A DNA stretch of 64,000 nucleotides, from positions 3,286,001 to 3,350,000 of the forward strand of contig NZ_CP097263.1 of assembly GCF_028622115.1 (NCBI RefSeq). Direction: 5' to 3'. The stretch is from Kutzneria chonburiensis (lineage in GTDB: Bacteria; Actinomycetota; Actinomycetes; Mycobacteriales; Pseudonocardiaceae). Of this stretch, positions 25,166 to 34,319 are shown one piece after another. Each line of letters begins with the position of its first letter. The stretch's first letter is position 1. The notes under the pieces are model-generated. The model made no database searches. It worked only from the letters and a program-made list of their open reading frames with translations, and was not told the DNA's origin. A program made the translations under genes and the position numbers.

Positions 25166-26737
25166 ATGAAACGAAGAATAGGCGTGATTGCTGCGCTGGT
25201 GCCGCTCGCGGTGCTGGTGCCGCTGCCGGTGGCCGCGGCGAGCACCGGCACGTGCGCCGGCCTGCCGGTCGCGACCCCGGCCGGCACCACGGTCGAGTCC
25301 GTCGCGGCCGTGCACAAACCCGGTGGCACGGTGACGTTCCCGGACACCGTTCTCGGGCCGACGCCGCCGATCAGCGGCGTGCCGTCCTACTGCGAGTTCA
25401 CCGTCACGGTGAGCCACCCGGGTGCGGGCGACCACGTGCACACGACGATCGACCTGCCCGACACGGGTTGGACCGGCCGGTTCCAGGCGGTCGGCGGAAG
25501 TGCTTACGCCGCCGGCGATTTCATCGGCAACGGCCTCGTGCAGGCGGTGAAGGACGGCTACGCCGCGGGCACCACCGACGCCGGCCTGTCCGGCAATCCC
25601 CTCGACACCAGTTGGGGCCTGACCGCCGACGGCCACGTGAACCAGGGGCTGCTCACCAACTTCGCCTACCGCTCCGCGCATGACCTCGCCGTGGTCGGCA
25701 AGGACGTAACCGCACAGTTCTACGGCCGCGCCGCCTCGTACGCGTACTGGAACGGCTGTTCCACCGGCGGCCGTGAGGGTTACGCCGAGGCACAGCGCTT
25801 TCCCGACGACTTCGACGGCATCCAGGCCAGCGCACCGGCCGTGCACTGGGCGCAGTTCGCCGTCGCCACCCTGTGGCCGGCCGTGGTGATGAACCAGGAA
25901 CACGACATCCTGGCGCCCTGCGAAACCGACGCCTTCACCCGGGCGGCCGTGGCCCAGTGCGCCAGCGCCGACGGTCTCATCGACCAGCCCGCGCAGTGCG
26001 ACTTCGACCCGCGTTCGCTGATCGGCCAGCAGATTGTCTGTGACGGCAAGCAGATCACCATCTCGGCGCGGGACGCCGAGGTCGTCGGCAAGATCTGGGA
26101 CGGTCCCACCGACGAGCGCGGCCGGCACCTCTGGGGTGGCCTGCCCAAGGGCGCGAGCTTCGCCGGCATCGCCGGCACCATGTCCAATCCCGACGGGTCC
26201 CTGAGCGCGCCCGGCTTCATCGTCGCCACCGGCTGGGTGCAGACCTTCCTGCTGCACCAGACCTCCCTCGACGTCTCCAAGATCACCTACGACCGGTTCG
26301 CCGCCCTGTTCCGGCAGTCCGTGGCCCAGTACGACGGCGTGATCGGCACCGCCGACCCCGACCTGTCCCGGTTCCGGGCCGCCGGCGGCAAGCTGCTGAC
26401 CACCGTCGGCACCGCCGACCAGCTGATCCCGACCAACGGCCTGTTCGACTACCGCCGTCAGGTGGACCGGCTTTTCGGTGGCACGCAACGGGTCGACAAC
26501 TTCTACCGGGTGTTCGTCGTGCCCGGCGGCTTCCACTGCGTCGGCGGCGCCGGCGCCACGCCGACCGATCCGCTCAAGGCAGTCGTCGACTGGGTCGAGC
26601 ACGACAAGGCCCCGGCCACCCTGCCCGCCGCCAACCCGGCCGGCACGGTCACGCGCGACCTCTGCCGTTACCCCAAGGTCTCGCGCTATCTCGGTCACGG
26701 CGACCCCGCGGCCGCCAGCAGCTACCGCTGCGTCTGA
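25166..26737 (+). CDS. Secreted tannase/feruloyl esterase-family protein
   Basis: 523 residues from the ATG at 25166, which starts a signal peptide (MKRRIGVIAALVPLAVLVPL, cleavage near AAA-STG). The tannase-family core includes YAAGTTDAGLSG, the nucleophile elbow YWNGCSTGGREGYAEAQRFP, ADGLIDQPAQCDFDP, and the C-terminal GFHCVGGAGATPTDPLKAVVDWVEHDKAP that carries the catalytic His. These extracellular enzymes release ferulate or gallate from plant cell-wall or tannin esters. A 10-12 residue change could shift specificity, so the exact substrate is open. Confidence 0.87.
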   Translation: MKRRIGVIAALVPLAVLVPLPVAAASTGTCAGLPVATPAGTTVESVAAVHKPGGTVTFPDTVLGPTPPISGVPSYCEFTVTVSHPGAGDHVHTTIDLPDTGWTGRFQAVGGSAYAAGDFIGNGLVQAVKDGYAAGTTDAGLSGNPLDTSWGLTADGHVNQGLLTNFAYRSAHDLAVVGKDVTAQFYGRAASYAYWNGCSTGGREGYAEAQRFPDDFDGIQASAPAVHWAQFAVATLWPAVVMNQEHDILAPCETDAFTRAAVAQCASADGLIDQPAQCDFDPRSLIGQQIVCDGKQITISARDAEVVGKIWDGPTDERGRHLWGGLPKGASFAGIAGTMSNPDGSLSAPGFIVATGWVQTFLLHQTSLDVSKITYDRFAALFRQSVAQYDGVIGTADPDLSRFRAAGGKLLTTVGTADQLIPTNGLFDYRRQVDRLFGGTQRVDNFYRVFVVPGGFHCVGGAGATPTDPLKAVVDWVEHDKAPATLPAANPAGTVTRDLCRYPKVSRYLGHGDPAAASSYRCV

Positions 26738-26744
26738 CCCGTAC

Positions 26745-26771
26745 GGGCCGCGCCGCACCCCGGCGCGGCCC
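26745..26771 (+). terminator. Terminator hairpin after esterase gene
   Basis: GGGCCGCGCCG (26745-26755) pairs perfectly with 26761-26771 around the loop CACCC, 7 bp past the esterase stop codon. Confidence 0.7.
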
Positions 26772-26874
26772 GGCGGTCGCATGACGTACCGGCGTTCAGT
26801 CACGCGCCGGATGTGGAGCTACTCTCGGGTCAAGTACCGTTCCGGCGTCCAACTCCCCGGAACGGAGGTGCCCG

Positions 26875-27750
26875 ATGGTCACGCGCACCGTGGCCGTGGT
26901 CGCGCCGGCCGGCGCTTCGCCGCTGGAGATCGCCATCGTGCAGCAGGTGTTCGGCGATCGTGTGCTGGCCGCCGTCAACGCGCCGGATCGCTACGACGTC
27001 GTCCTGTGCCGGGAAGTCCCCGCGACCGCCGACACCGTTGTGATTCCTACCATCGACGATTCCCTGACGTGCCCTCCCCTGCTGGCGGCGCTGCGCGCTG
27101 CCCATGCGCGGAAGGCACGCCTGGTGGCGTTCGGCACCGGCGTCTTCCTGCTCGGCCACGCCGGCCTGCTCGACGGTCGTCGGGCCACCACACACTGGAT
27201 GCACGCGCAGCGCCTCCGCGAGCAGTTCCGCCTGTCCCGGTTGGAAACCGGGACTGCCCACGTCACCGCCGGCAGCGTGCACACCTCGCCCGGCGGCTTG
27301 GCCGCCGCGCAAGTGACGCTGCACCTGCTGGCCATGGACATCGGCGCCACGCGGGCCGACGCCGTCGGCCGGATCCTGTCCGGTTTGGACGTCCCGTCCT
27401 GGGAGGACGCCACCCAGCTGGATCTGGCGTCGCTCAAGGCCTGGCTACGCGATCACCTCCACGAGCCGCTCACCCTGTCCCGCGTCGCCGCCCACGCCTA
27501 CATCAGCGAGCGCGGCCTGGCCCGCAAATTCCGCCAGGCCGTCGGAACCAGCGTGTTCGACTGGGTCAACCGGGAGCGCGTGGCCCGGGTCCGGACCATG
27601 CTGGAGTCGACGGACCTCCTGGTGTCCGACATCGCCGGCATGGTCGGTTTCGGCTCCCCGGAGACATTGCGCCGCAACTTCGAGAAGTACGTCGGCACGA
27701 CCGCGACCGACTACCGCCGCATCGCCCGCGTCGGCTCGCGGACGCGGTGA
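26875..27750 (+). CDS. GlxA-family AraC-type regulator
   Basis: 291 residues, ATG preceded by GGAGGTG. A DJ-1/PfpI domain (VAVVAPAGASPLEIAIVQQVFG, VAFGTGVFLLGHAGLLDGRRATTHWMHAQRL) precedes an AraC double HTH (LSRVAAHAYISERGLARKFRQAVG...LVSDIAGMVGFGSPETLRRNFEKYVGTTATDYRR). The usual elbow Cys is replaced (GTGVF instead of CTG), so the first domain is probably a ligand sensor only. It lies between the esterase gene and the small secreted protein gene, and may regulate either. Confidence 0.92.
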   Translation: MVTRTVAVVAPAGASPLEIAIVQQVFGDRVLAAVNAPDRYDVVLCREVPATADTVVIPTIDDSLTCPPLLAALRAAHARKARLVAFGTGVFLLGHAGLLDGRRATTHWMHAQRLREQFRLSRLETGTAHVTAGSVHTSPGGLAAAQVTLHLLAMDIGATRADAVGRILSGLDVPSWEDATQLDLASLKAWLRDHLHEPLTLSRVAAHAYISERGLARKFRQAVGTSVFDWVNRERVARVRTMLESTDLLVSDIAGMVGFGSPETLRRNFEKYVGTTATDYRRIARVGSRTR

Positions 27751-27917
27751 TCCGGGATCACCGCGAGCACTGGCCGGTGTCGACGCGGCCGTCGCCGGAA
27801 CGCCGACGACACCGGAACCGATCGGCGTCCACCTTTTCGACGGTGCTGGAATGGCTTGCGACACCCGGCAGGAGTGGCGAAAGTGTTGGCAGCAATCACA
27901 CCTGCCTTGGGGGGCTC

Positions 27918-28310
27918 ATGATCAGCATGAAGAAGGTCGTCACCGCCGGGATGCTGGCCGTGGCACTGACGGCGACGACCGGCGCGGTCGCGTCCGCCGC
28001 GCCGGCGGGCTCGCGGGTCAACACGTGCAACGGTGCCAACTGGTGCAGCAGCGGCGTCGGCACGGCGGGCGGCGGCACCGTGTGGGTCGACTTCAGCGTC
28101 AGCAACGGCAGCGGACAGGCGACCATCAGCGGCATCGTGTGCCCCGCAGTCGGCAGCATCTGCGGGACCTGCCAGACGTACAAGGAGTACGTGCCCTATC
28201 ACGGCACCTACGATTGCGGCGCGCTCGTGCACCCCGGTGACACGGTCTCCACGTCCGTGCACTTCTACGACGGCAGCCACGCGGACATCACGGTCGGCTG
28301 GCACCAGTAA
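27918..28310 (+). CDS. Small secreted protein of unknown function
   Basis: 130 residues from the ATG at 27918; an ATG at 27927 is also possible. A signal peptide (MKKVVTAGMLAVALTATTGAVASAAP) is followed by a Gly/Ser-rich beta-type mature domain of about 100 residues with five cysteines (NTCNGANWCSSG, ICGTCQ, DCG), likely two disulfides. No family is recognised. It ends 1 bp before the stop of the convergent WD40 protein gene. Confidence 0.72.
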   Translation: MISMKKVVTAGMLAVALTATTGAVASAAPAGSRVNTCNGANWCSSGVGTAGGGTVWVDFSVSNGSGQATISGIVCPAVGSICGTCQTYKEYVPYHGTYDCGALVHPGDTVSTSVHFYDGSHADITVGWHQ

Positions 28311-31300
28311 TCAGCACAGGGGCCGGTACGGGGCTCCGTTCACGTACTGGTCCCATTCCTGCTGCGACAGGGTCGGCCCGGACAGCTTGCAGAGCAGGGT
28401 GGCCGCGGCGGCGGGGTCGGTCTGCCAGAACTGGACTGATTGGTCCACACTGCCGGTGGCGAGCTGCGCGCCGTCGGGGGTGAAGGCGAGTCCTCGCGTG
28501 AAGGCGGTGTGGCCGGTGAACGTGGCCAGCGGCGCGGGGGCGTGGAGGTCGGCGAGGTCCCACAGGCGGGCGGTGCCGTCGTCGGCGGCGGTGGCGAGCA
28601 GGTGGCCGTCGGGGCTGAACTGGACCGCCTGTACGGTGCCGGCCTGGGTGAGCACGGCGAGGGCGACGGGCTGCGCACCGGTGACGTCCCACAGCCGGAC
28701 GGTGTGGTCGTCGCCGCCGATGGCCAGGGTCCGCCCGTCCGGCGAGTAGGCGACAGTGTTGATTGCGTTGGCCTGCCACGGAAGTTTCATGCCGTGGCCG
28801 GGCTTACGCGGATCGTGGACGTCCCACAGCTGGGCGGTGTAGTCGTCACTGCCGCTGGCGAGCGTGCGCCCGTCGGGCGAGAAAGCGAGACCCCGCAAGG
28901 TGTTCTCGTGTCTGGTGAGCTTGGACAGCTGCGTCGGGCTGCGGGGGTCGGCGACGGACCAGAGGGTGATCACCCGGCTGTCGCCGCCGGCCGCCAACGT
29001 CTTCCCGGACGGGTCGAACGCGAGCGTCTCGATCGATTTGTCGCCGGGGCTGAACGTGGCCAGCGGGGTCGGGCCGGTCATGCTCCACAGCCGGACGACC
29101 CCGTCCTGTCCGCCGGTGGCGAGCAGGGTGCCGTCGGGGCTGAAGGCGGCCCCGTCGACCGGTCCGGCGCCGGCGGGCAGTCGGGTGAACGTGTCACCGT
29201 TGCGCACCTCGACCGAGCCGTCCTCCTCGCCGATCACCAGCGCGCCGCCATGTGGTTGGTACGCAAGCGAATCGATGCCGGCGGCACGGGAGAACGTCGG
29301 CGGGGGCATCCGCCACAACCACACCATGCCGACGTCGTCACCGGTGACGAGCAGCCGCCCGCCGTCGGCGAACGCCGCGCCGCGGGCCGGCGCCGGCACG
29401 TGCAGGGTGGTGATGGACGTGGCGTCGTCGGCGTCCCAAATGCGCACGGTCTGGTCGTCGCCGACCGCGGCGATCGTCCGCCCGTCGGGGCTGAACGTCA
29501 GGTGGTGGACGGTGAGGGTGTTCTTCGCGAGCTGACCCGTACGCACCGGGTGGGCCGGATCGGTGACCGACCAGAAGTCGATGGTCTTGTCGTCGCTGCC
29601 GATGACGGCCCGCCCGTCGGCGGCGAACGCGATCGACATGACGGCGGCGGAATGGCTGCCGAGAACGACCCCGGTGCGGTTCGGGCCGGTGAGGTCCCAG
29701 AGCCGGGCGGTGAAGTCCTTGCTGCCGCTGAGCAACACCCGTGTGTGCGGCGCGAAGGCCAGCGTCACCACCTTGTCGGTGTGGCCGGTCAGCGTGCCGA
29801 GCGCGGTGGGCTTGGCCGGATCGGTGGTGTCCCACAAGGCGATCGTGCCGTCGGCGTGGCCGAGGGCCAGCAGTTTCCCGTCGTCGGTCAACGCGGCGGA
29901 CTCGACCGGCGGCCCGTCCGGGAGCACGCCGACCGGCGCCGGGTTCGGCCCCAGCCGCCGCAACTGGGTCTGGCCCTTCTCGCCGGAGGTCACCAGCAGG
30001 GTGCCGGCCAGTGCGATGGCCGTGACCTGGGTCGGGCCGGGAATCGTGGCCACCGGGTCAAGGGCGTCGGCGGCAGTGACCGACCAGATCCGGGTCGAGC
30101 CGTCCTCGCCCGACGTGACGACCGTGCGGCCGTCCGGTGTCACGACCACCCGGGTGACCGAGTTGGGCTGCGCGGCCAGCTGCCGGACCGGGGTCGAGCC
30201 GGAGGAGGCAAGCACGGCGCTGCGGGCTTCCGGGGTGTCCGCGACCCGGTAGGCGGCCAGGCTCAGCCGCGTGGCCAGCGCCGGGTCGGTCGAGCGCAGG
30301 CCGTCGGCCTGCGTGGCGACGGCACGGGAGATCGCGAGGTCACGCTGGTGGGTCGCGGTGTTGTTCTGGACGACGGCGACGACCGTGGCGCTCACCGCGA
30401 CCAGGCTCATCACCGTGAGCCCGGCTACCAGCCGCCGCAGTCGCCGGGTCCGACGCCGGGCGGCGAGCACGGTGGCGTCGCGCTGGGCGATGGCGGCGTC
30501 CAGGAAGTCCTGCTCCACCTCGCCGAGCCGGCCGCGATGCCCGCTGGCCCAGTCCGACACCAGGTCCAGCCGCGGGCCTCGGTAGAGCAGGCTGGCATGG
30601 CGCTGTTCACGGTCCCAGGTCTCCGCCGCTTCCCGCAGCTGCTGGTGCAGCCGCAGGCCAGAGCGGTCCGACTCGATCCAGTCGTGCAGTCGCGGCCACG
30701 CCTGCAACAGGGCCTCGTGCGCGATCGTCACGGTGTCGGCGTCGACGGTGAGCAGGCGCGCTGCGGCCAGCGACGCCACGGCGCTCTCCACGTGATCCGG
30801 GTCAGGCAGCTGGCGGTGCAGCGCCGCGCGGTCCCCGAGTCGCCGGGAGTCCTGCTCCTGCTCACCGACGCGGACCAGGTGCAGCAGCAGCGCGCGGGCC
30901 GCGTCCCGGGTCTGCGGTGGCAGCGCGGCGTACGCCCGTTCCGCTGTCTCGGCCACTGCGTTGCCGATGCCGCCGGTCCGGCGGTAACCGGCCACGGTGA
31001 GGGTCGTCTCCTCGCGTTCCTGCCACGTCGCCAGCAGGGCGTGCGAAAGGAGCGGCAGCGCGTTCGGCCCGACCTCGGCCAACAGCACGTCGACCAGGCC
31101 CGGCTCCAGCGTCAGCCCGGCCAGCTCGGCCGGCCGGGAGATCGCGGCCCGCAGCTGCGCCCCGGTCATCGGGCCGACAGTGACCTGGTTGTGGCGCAGC
31201 GCGTCGAGCAGCTCGGGGTGGTTCAGGCAGCGGTCGTAGAAGTCCGCGCGCATCGCCAGCACGACCAGCGCCCGGCCGGTGGCCGCGATCCCGGTCAGCA

Positions 31301-31970
31301 CGCTGACGAACGCCGCTCGTACGGCTTCGTCGCCGCAGAGCGTGAACAGCTCCTCGAACTGGTCGACGACCAGCACGATCCGCTCGGCGCCAGTCCTGGG
31401 CACCTTCTCGGCCTGCCGGGCCAGTTCGGCGCCGGGGTCGTCGGTCGGCGTCATCGTCAACACCGGCCAGCCGGCCGAGCCGGGCAGGGCGTCCTGGGCC
31501 AGCGCCGGCAGCAGCGCCGCGTGCACGAGCGAGGACTTGCCGACGCCGGAGGGCCCGACCAAGATCGCCGGCTTGCCGTTGCGCAGCGCGCCGGCGGCCC
31601 GGCCGAGGATCTCCTGCGCGGTTTCCTCACGTCCGAAGAACCACCGCGCGTCGGCCTCGTCGAAGGCGGCCAGCCCTCGGTACGGGCAGACGTCCGTGCG
31701 GGCCGGGCGCTGCTCGGCGGCGAGCAGCCGGACGAGGTGCCCGCCGGCGTCAAGGGCGTCGTCGAGGCGGCCGGCGAGGTCCGGCGAGGCCGGCTTGGCG
31801 CCGTTCTCGATCTTGCTCAGGTAGCCCTTGCTGTAGTGCGTGAGCTCCGCCAGTTGCGTCAGCGACAAGCCCCGGCCGGTGCGGACGCGTCGCAGCTCCC
31901 GACCGAACGGAGGCGCGGCAACATCGTTGCGAAAGCCCTGGTCAACCACGGTTTCCCTGTCTCCCCCCAT
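28311..31970 (-). CDS. HTH-nSTAND ATPase-WD40 repeat signalling protein
   Basis: 1219 residues from the ATG at 31970; upstream in-frame ATGs at 31988 and 32021 are possible. An XRE HTH (about 23-60: LRRVRTGRGLSLTQLAELTHYSKGYLSKIENG) is followed by an nSTAND1 ATPase with Walker A GPSGVGKS (about 139-146) and VVDQFEELF Walker B. One transmembrane helix (LVAGLTVMSLVAVSATVVAVV, about 480) precedes some 14 WD40 blades (repeats such as FSPDGTLLATGGQDGVVRLWSM). The class senses a signal through the propeller and switches the ATPase; effectors are not obvious here. No partner genes for a defence system are adjacent. Confidence 0.9.
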   Translation of the reverse strand: MGGDRETVVDQGFRNDVAAPPFGRELRRVRTGRGLSLTQLAELTHYSKGYLSKIENGAKPASPDLAGRLDDALDAGGHLVRLLAAEQRPARTDVCPYRGLAAFDEADARWFFGREETAQEILGRAAGALRNGKPAILVGPSGVGKSSLVHAALLPALAQDALPGSAGWPVLTMTPTDDPGAELARQAEKVPRTGAERIVLVVDQFEELFTLCGDEAVRAAFVSVLTGIAATGRALVVLAMRADFYDRCLNHPELLDALRHNQVTVGPMTGAQLRAAISRPAELAGLTLEPGLVDVLLAEVGPNALPLLSHALLATWQEREETTLTVAGYRRTGGIGNAVAETAERAYAALPPQTRDAARALLLHLVRVGEQEQDSRRLGDRAALHRQLPDPDHVESAVASLAAARLLTVDADTVTIAHEALLQAWPRLHDWIESDRSGLRLHQQLREAAETWDREQRHASLLYRGPRLDLVSDWASGHRGRLGEVEQDFLDAAIAQRDATVLAARRRTRRLRRLVAGLTVMSLVAVSATVVAVVQNNTATHQRDLAISRAVATQADGLRSTDPALATRLSLAAYRVADTPEARSAVLASSGSTPVRQLAAQPNSVTRVVVTPDGRTVVTSGEDGSTRIWSVTAADALDPVATIPGPTQVTAIALAGTLLVTSGEKGQTQLRRLGPNPAPVGVLPDGPPVESAALTDDGKLLALGHADGTIALWDTTDPAKPTALGTLTGHTDKVVTLAFAPHTRVLLSGSKDFTARLWDLTGPNRTGVVLGSHSAAVMSIAFAADGRAVIGSDDKTIDFWSVTDPAHPVRTGQLAKNTLTVHHLTFSPDGRTIAAVGDDQTVRIWDADDATSITTLHVPAPARGAAFADGGRLLVTGDDVGMVWLWRMPPPTFSRAAGIDSLAYQPHGGALVIGEEDGSVEVRNGDTFTRLPAGAGPVDGAAFSPDGTLLATGGQDGVVRLWSMTGPTPLATFSPGDKSIETLAFDPSGKTLAAGGDSRVITLWSVADPRSPTQLSKLTRHENTLRGLAFSPDGRTLASGSDDYTAQLWDVHDPRKPGHGMKLPWQANAINTVAYSPDGRTLAIGGDDHTVRLWDVTGAQPVALAVLTQAGTVQAVQFSPDGHLLATAADDGTARLWDLADLHAPAPLATFTGHTAFTRGLAFTPDGAQLATGSVDQSVQFWQTDPAAAATLLCKLSGPTLSQQEWDQYVNGAPYRPLC

Positions 31971-32076
31971 GAAGAGGCAACCGCACATTCGTAGCCGCGG
32001 TGCCCCCGGCGCTGCCACCATGCTCGGTGTCCGCGGGCCCAGGCTAGCGGACGCCGATCACTCTTCTGGGGGACCG

Positions 32077-32655
32077 TTGTCACTCCATATCCACATCCAT
32101 TGCACGGACACCGATCTGGGCGGTCTGACGTTCACCGCCAGACCCGACTCGCTGGGAGAAGTCCTACTCGCGTTACACGCCCTTCAGGCCGCTCCGGCGA
32201 CACCGGTGGACTGCCGGACGCCGGGCGTCTGTCCGAACTGCGCGTCGCCGGCGAGGGGCACGGCGACGAGGGTCGTCAGCTCGGACCGTCCTTCGCCCGC
32301 CACGCACCGGCCGGCTCGCGGGCCGGGCATTGCGGTGCTCGATCGCGCTCGGCCGGCGCTGGTGCGTCGAGTTGTTCAGGACGATGTGGGTCCTGTGGCT
32401 CCGTCGGGTCCGTCCGAGGCGCTCGCCGCGTTGCTTGGCAAGACGCGTGCACAACTGCTGGTCGCTGCTAGTTGTGGCGCTACTACGACTGAGTTGGGCA
32501 AGAGCGCGGGCATCAGCCCCGCGTCGGCCAGCTACCACGCGACAATTCTGCGCAATGCTGGTCTGATTTCGTCGCGGCGGGTCGGTGTTGCGGTGCTGCA
32601 CCAGCTGACGGAGCTGGGGCGTGAGCTGATCGGGCGGCAGCCGGCGGTCGTCTGA
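32077..32655 (+). CDS. Winged-helix (ArsR-like) regulator with divergent N-terminus
   Basis: 192 residues from the TTG at 32077, chosen because GGGGGA sits 4 bases upstream; an in-frame ATG at 32020 is the alternative. The C-terminal 70 residues are a winged HTH (ALLGKTRAQLLVAASCGATTTELGKSAGISPASASYHATILRNAGLISSRRVGVAVLHQLTELG). The N-terminal part has a strand (LHIHIHCTDTDLGGLTFTA), two cysteines in CRTPGVCPNCAS, and low-complexity sequence. It is divergent from the WD40 gene, whose expression it may control. Confidence 0.62.
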   Translation: MSLHIHIHCTDTDLGGLTFTARPDSLGEVLLALHALQAAPATPVDCRTPGVCPNCASPARGTATRVVSSDRPSPATHRPARGPGIAVLDRARPALVRRVVQDDVGPVAPSGPSEALAALLGKTRAQLLVAASCGATTTELGKSAGISPASASYHATILRNAGLISSRRVGVAVLHQLTELGRELIGRQPAVV

Positions 32656-32682
32656 CGTCTGACGGGGTTTGTTTGGTTTGGG

Positions 32683-32716
32683 CGCGTGGATTTATTCGGT
32701 GTGGTCGCGTGGATTT
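32683..32716 (+). repeat. Short tandem direct repeat at the left hairpin element
   Basis: CGCGTGGATTT occurs at 32683-32693 and again at 32706-32716, 23 bp apart, followed both times by GGTGTGG (in the first copy after a 4-base insert). The second copy is the left arm of the hairpin element. Confidence 0.6.
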
Positions 32717-32826
32717 GGTGTGGAGCCTCTGCGCGATGGCCCAAGGGCTAAAAGCGGGCAGGACGAGCCTGCCCTTGGCCTGTCAATTGTACGCCATCGC
32801 GCCCCTCCACACAAAATCCACGCGAC
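32704..32826 (+). repeat. Left copy of an inverted hairpin element flanking the HNH gene
   Basis: 123 bp that fold back on themselves: GTCGCGTGGATTT (32704-32716) pairs with 32814-32826, and GGTGTGGAG and GCGCGATGGC continue the stem with small bulges. Inside are GGGCAGG/CCTGCCC and CCAAGGGC/GCCCTTGG pairs. Its 107-bp core (32712-32818) matches the reverse complement of 34207-34313 with a single mismatch, while the outer stem bases differ between copies but remain self-complementary. It ends 115 bp before the HNH start codon. Confidence 0.85.
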
Positions 32827-32941
32827 TAGTCGGAGTTGCCGTGTTGTGGTGTGGCGGGGAAGAAAGAAAAGCCTTTCTGCCTGGCGGGATTCACCCGTTA
32901 GGGATTCGTGTTCGATCTTGTGTTCGAGTATTCTCAGAAGT

Positions 32942-34084
32942 ATGGAACTCACCCGCGACATCGAGAACAGGGAACCCACCGGGGCCATGTTCGATCTGGT
33001 GGTGGGCGTGGATCCCGCGAGCCTGACCCAAGAACAGCTGGTCAATTTTGTGGGGGCGGCCCGGAAGGTGCGGGCCGTGTGTGAATGGGCCGAACATGAG
33101 GCCCTCAACCACATCGACGACCTCACCGAATTGGCGATGGCCACGAAGGTCTCGGAGCCGGCGCTGGCCCGCTCGCAAGAGGTCGCCGCCGCCCTGGAGA
33201 CTCATCCTGCGCTGGCGGCGCGGTTCCGCCGGGGTGAGATCGACCTCGCCCGGTTCGCGGCCGTGTGGGAGCGGACCCGCCACCTGTCCGACCCGGCCCA
33301 GGTCGCCGAAGTCGACGGAGCCCTGGCCGAGGAGGCCGGCGGTATGACCCGGACGCAGGTGTGTCGCAAGGCCACCGCGCTGGTCGCCAAGGCCGATCCG
33401 GATGGCTATGAGCAGCGCTGCCACAAGGCTAAGGACGACCGGCAGGTCGGGCTCTCTGCCTTGCCCGACGGCATGGCCAAACTGACCTGGATCCTCCCCG
33501 CTGTCGAGGCCCACCAGCTGTTCCAGCAGATCTGCGCCGACGCCAAGTCGCTGCCGAAGGACGAGCGCACCACCGACCAGAAGCGCTCGGATGTGCTCTG
33601 GGACCGTCTGCGGGGCAAGCACACCAACTGGAACGTCCGCACCTTTGTGACGATCTCGATGGAGACCCTGCTCGGGTTGACCAACGACCCCGGCCAGCTC
33701 GCTGGTTATGGCCCCATCGCCGCCGAGGCAGCACGGGAACTCGCGATGCACGGCCCGTTCCGAGGGCTCCTGCTGGATGAGTACCAGCAGATCTCCGCGA
33801 TCAGCACCGACACCTACCGGCCCACGGCGCTGATGAAAGAGACGTCCGTTGCTCGGGCCGGCGGGACCTGCACCGCACCCGGCTGCACCCTCCCCATCCA
33901 GGAACACGACCACATCACCCCCTGGCCCACAGGCCGCACCCAAGCGACCAACCTGCAGGGGCTCTGCACCTGGCACCACCACCGCAAACACGACAACTAC
34001 ACAGTGACCCAGGATTCAGACGGCACCACCCACTGGATCACCCCGGCCGGCCGCCACCACACCACCCGCCCCCTGCGGCACTAA
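32942..34084 (+). CDS. DUF222/13E12-family HNH endonuclease
   Basis: 380 residues from the ATG at 32942. An N-terminal helical DUF222 region (LVNFVGAARKVRAVCEWAEHEAL, then RGEIDLARFAAVWERTRHLSDP) precedes a C-terminal HNH nuclease: CTAPGCT...EHDHITPW...NLQGLCTWHHHRKH, with both zinc-type cysteines and the DH and H residues of the active site present. Such genes are multicopy and mobile-looking in mycobacteria and related actinomycetes, but their biology is poorly known. Here the gene lies exactly between inverted copies of a hairpin element, which suggests a mobile unit with gene and ends. Confidence 0.9.
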   Translation: MELTRDIENREPTGAMFDLVVGVDPASLTQEQLVNFVGAARKVRAVCEWAEHEALNHIDDLTELAMATKVSEPALARSQEVAAALETHPALAARFRRGEIDLARFAAVWERTRHLSDPAQVAEVDGALAEEAGGMTRTQVCRKATALVAKADPDGYEQRCHKAKDDRQVGLSALPDGMAKLTWILPAVEAHQLFQQICADAKSLPKDERTTDQKRSDVLWDRLRGKHTNWNVRTFVTISMETLLGLTNDPGQLAGYGPIAAEAARELAMHGPFRGLLLDEYQQISAISTDTYRPTALMKETSVARAGGTCTAPGCTLPIQEHDHITPWPTGRTQATNLQGLCTWHHHRKHDNYTVTQDSDGTTHWITPAGRHHTTRPLRH

Positions 34085-34200
34085 CCGGGCAACGGGCACC
34101 GGGAAAAGGACTTCCCACAGCCACCACAAAAAGGGTGCACAGCGGGATTCAAAACCTAGCCACCGCCGTTCCTTCACACACCGATCGCCAACTCCCGAAT

Positions 34201-34319
34201 TGGGTCGATTTTGTGCGGAGGGGCGCGATGGCGTACAATTGACAGGCCAAGGGCAGGCTCGTCCTGCCCGCTTTTAGCCCTTGGGCCATCGCGCAGAGGC
34301 TCCACACCAAATCGACCCA
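34201..34319 (-). repeat. Right copy of the inverted hairpin element
   Basis: TGGGTCGATTT (34201-34211) pairs with 34309-34319 to close a 119-bp hairpin. Bases 34207-34313 match the reverse complement of the left core with one mismatch (106 of 107). The outer stem is TGGGTC in place of GTCGCGTG, so both strands of the stem have changed together. The element begins 117 bp after the HNH stop codon and is oriented opposite to the left copy. Confidence 0.85.

Noticed and set aside
28440-31994. Open frame of about 1180 codons opposite the WD40 protein gene
   Set aside because: Same cause: the translation is Gly/Arg/Gln-rich without domains; the minus-strand frame shows HTH, Walker and WD40 motifs.
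28311-34084. Phage defence island
   Set aside because: The STAND protein and the HNH nuclease are suggestive, but they are separated by a regulator, lack effector domains such as TIR or proteases, and the HNH gene looks like a mobile unit of its own.
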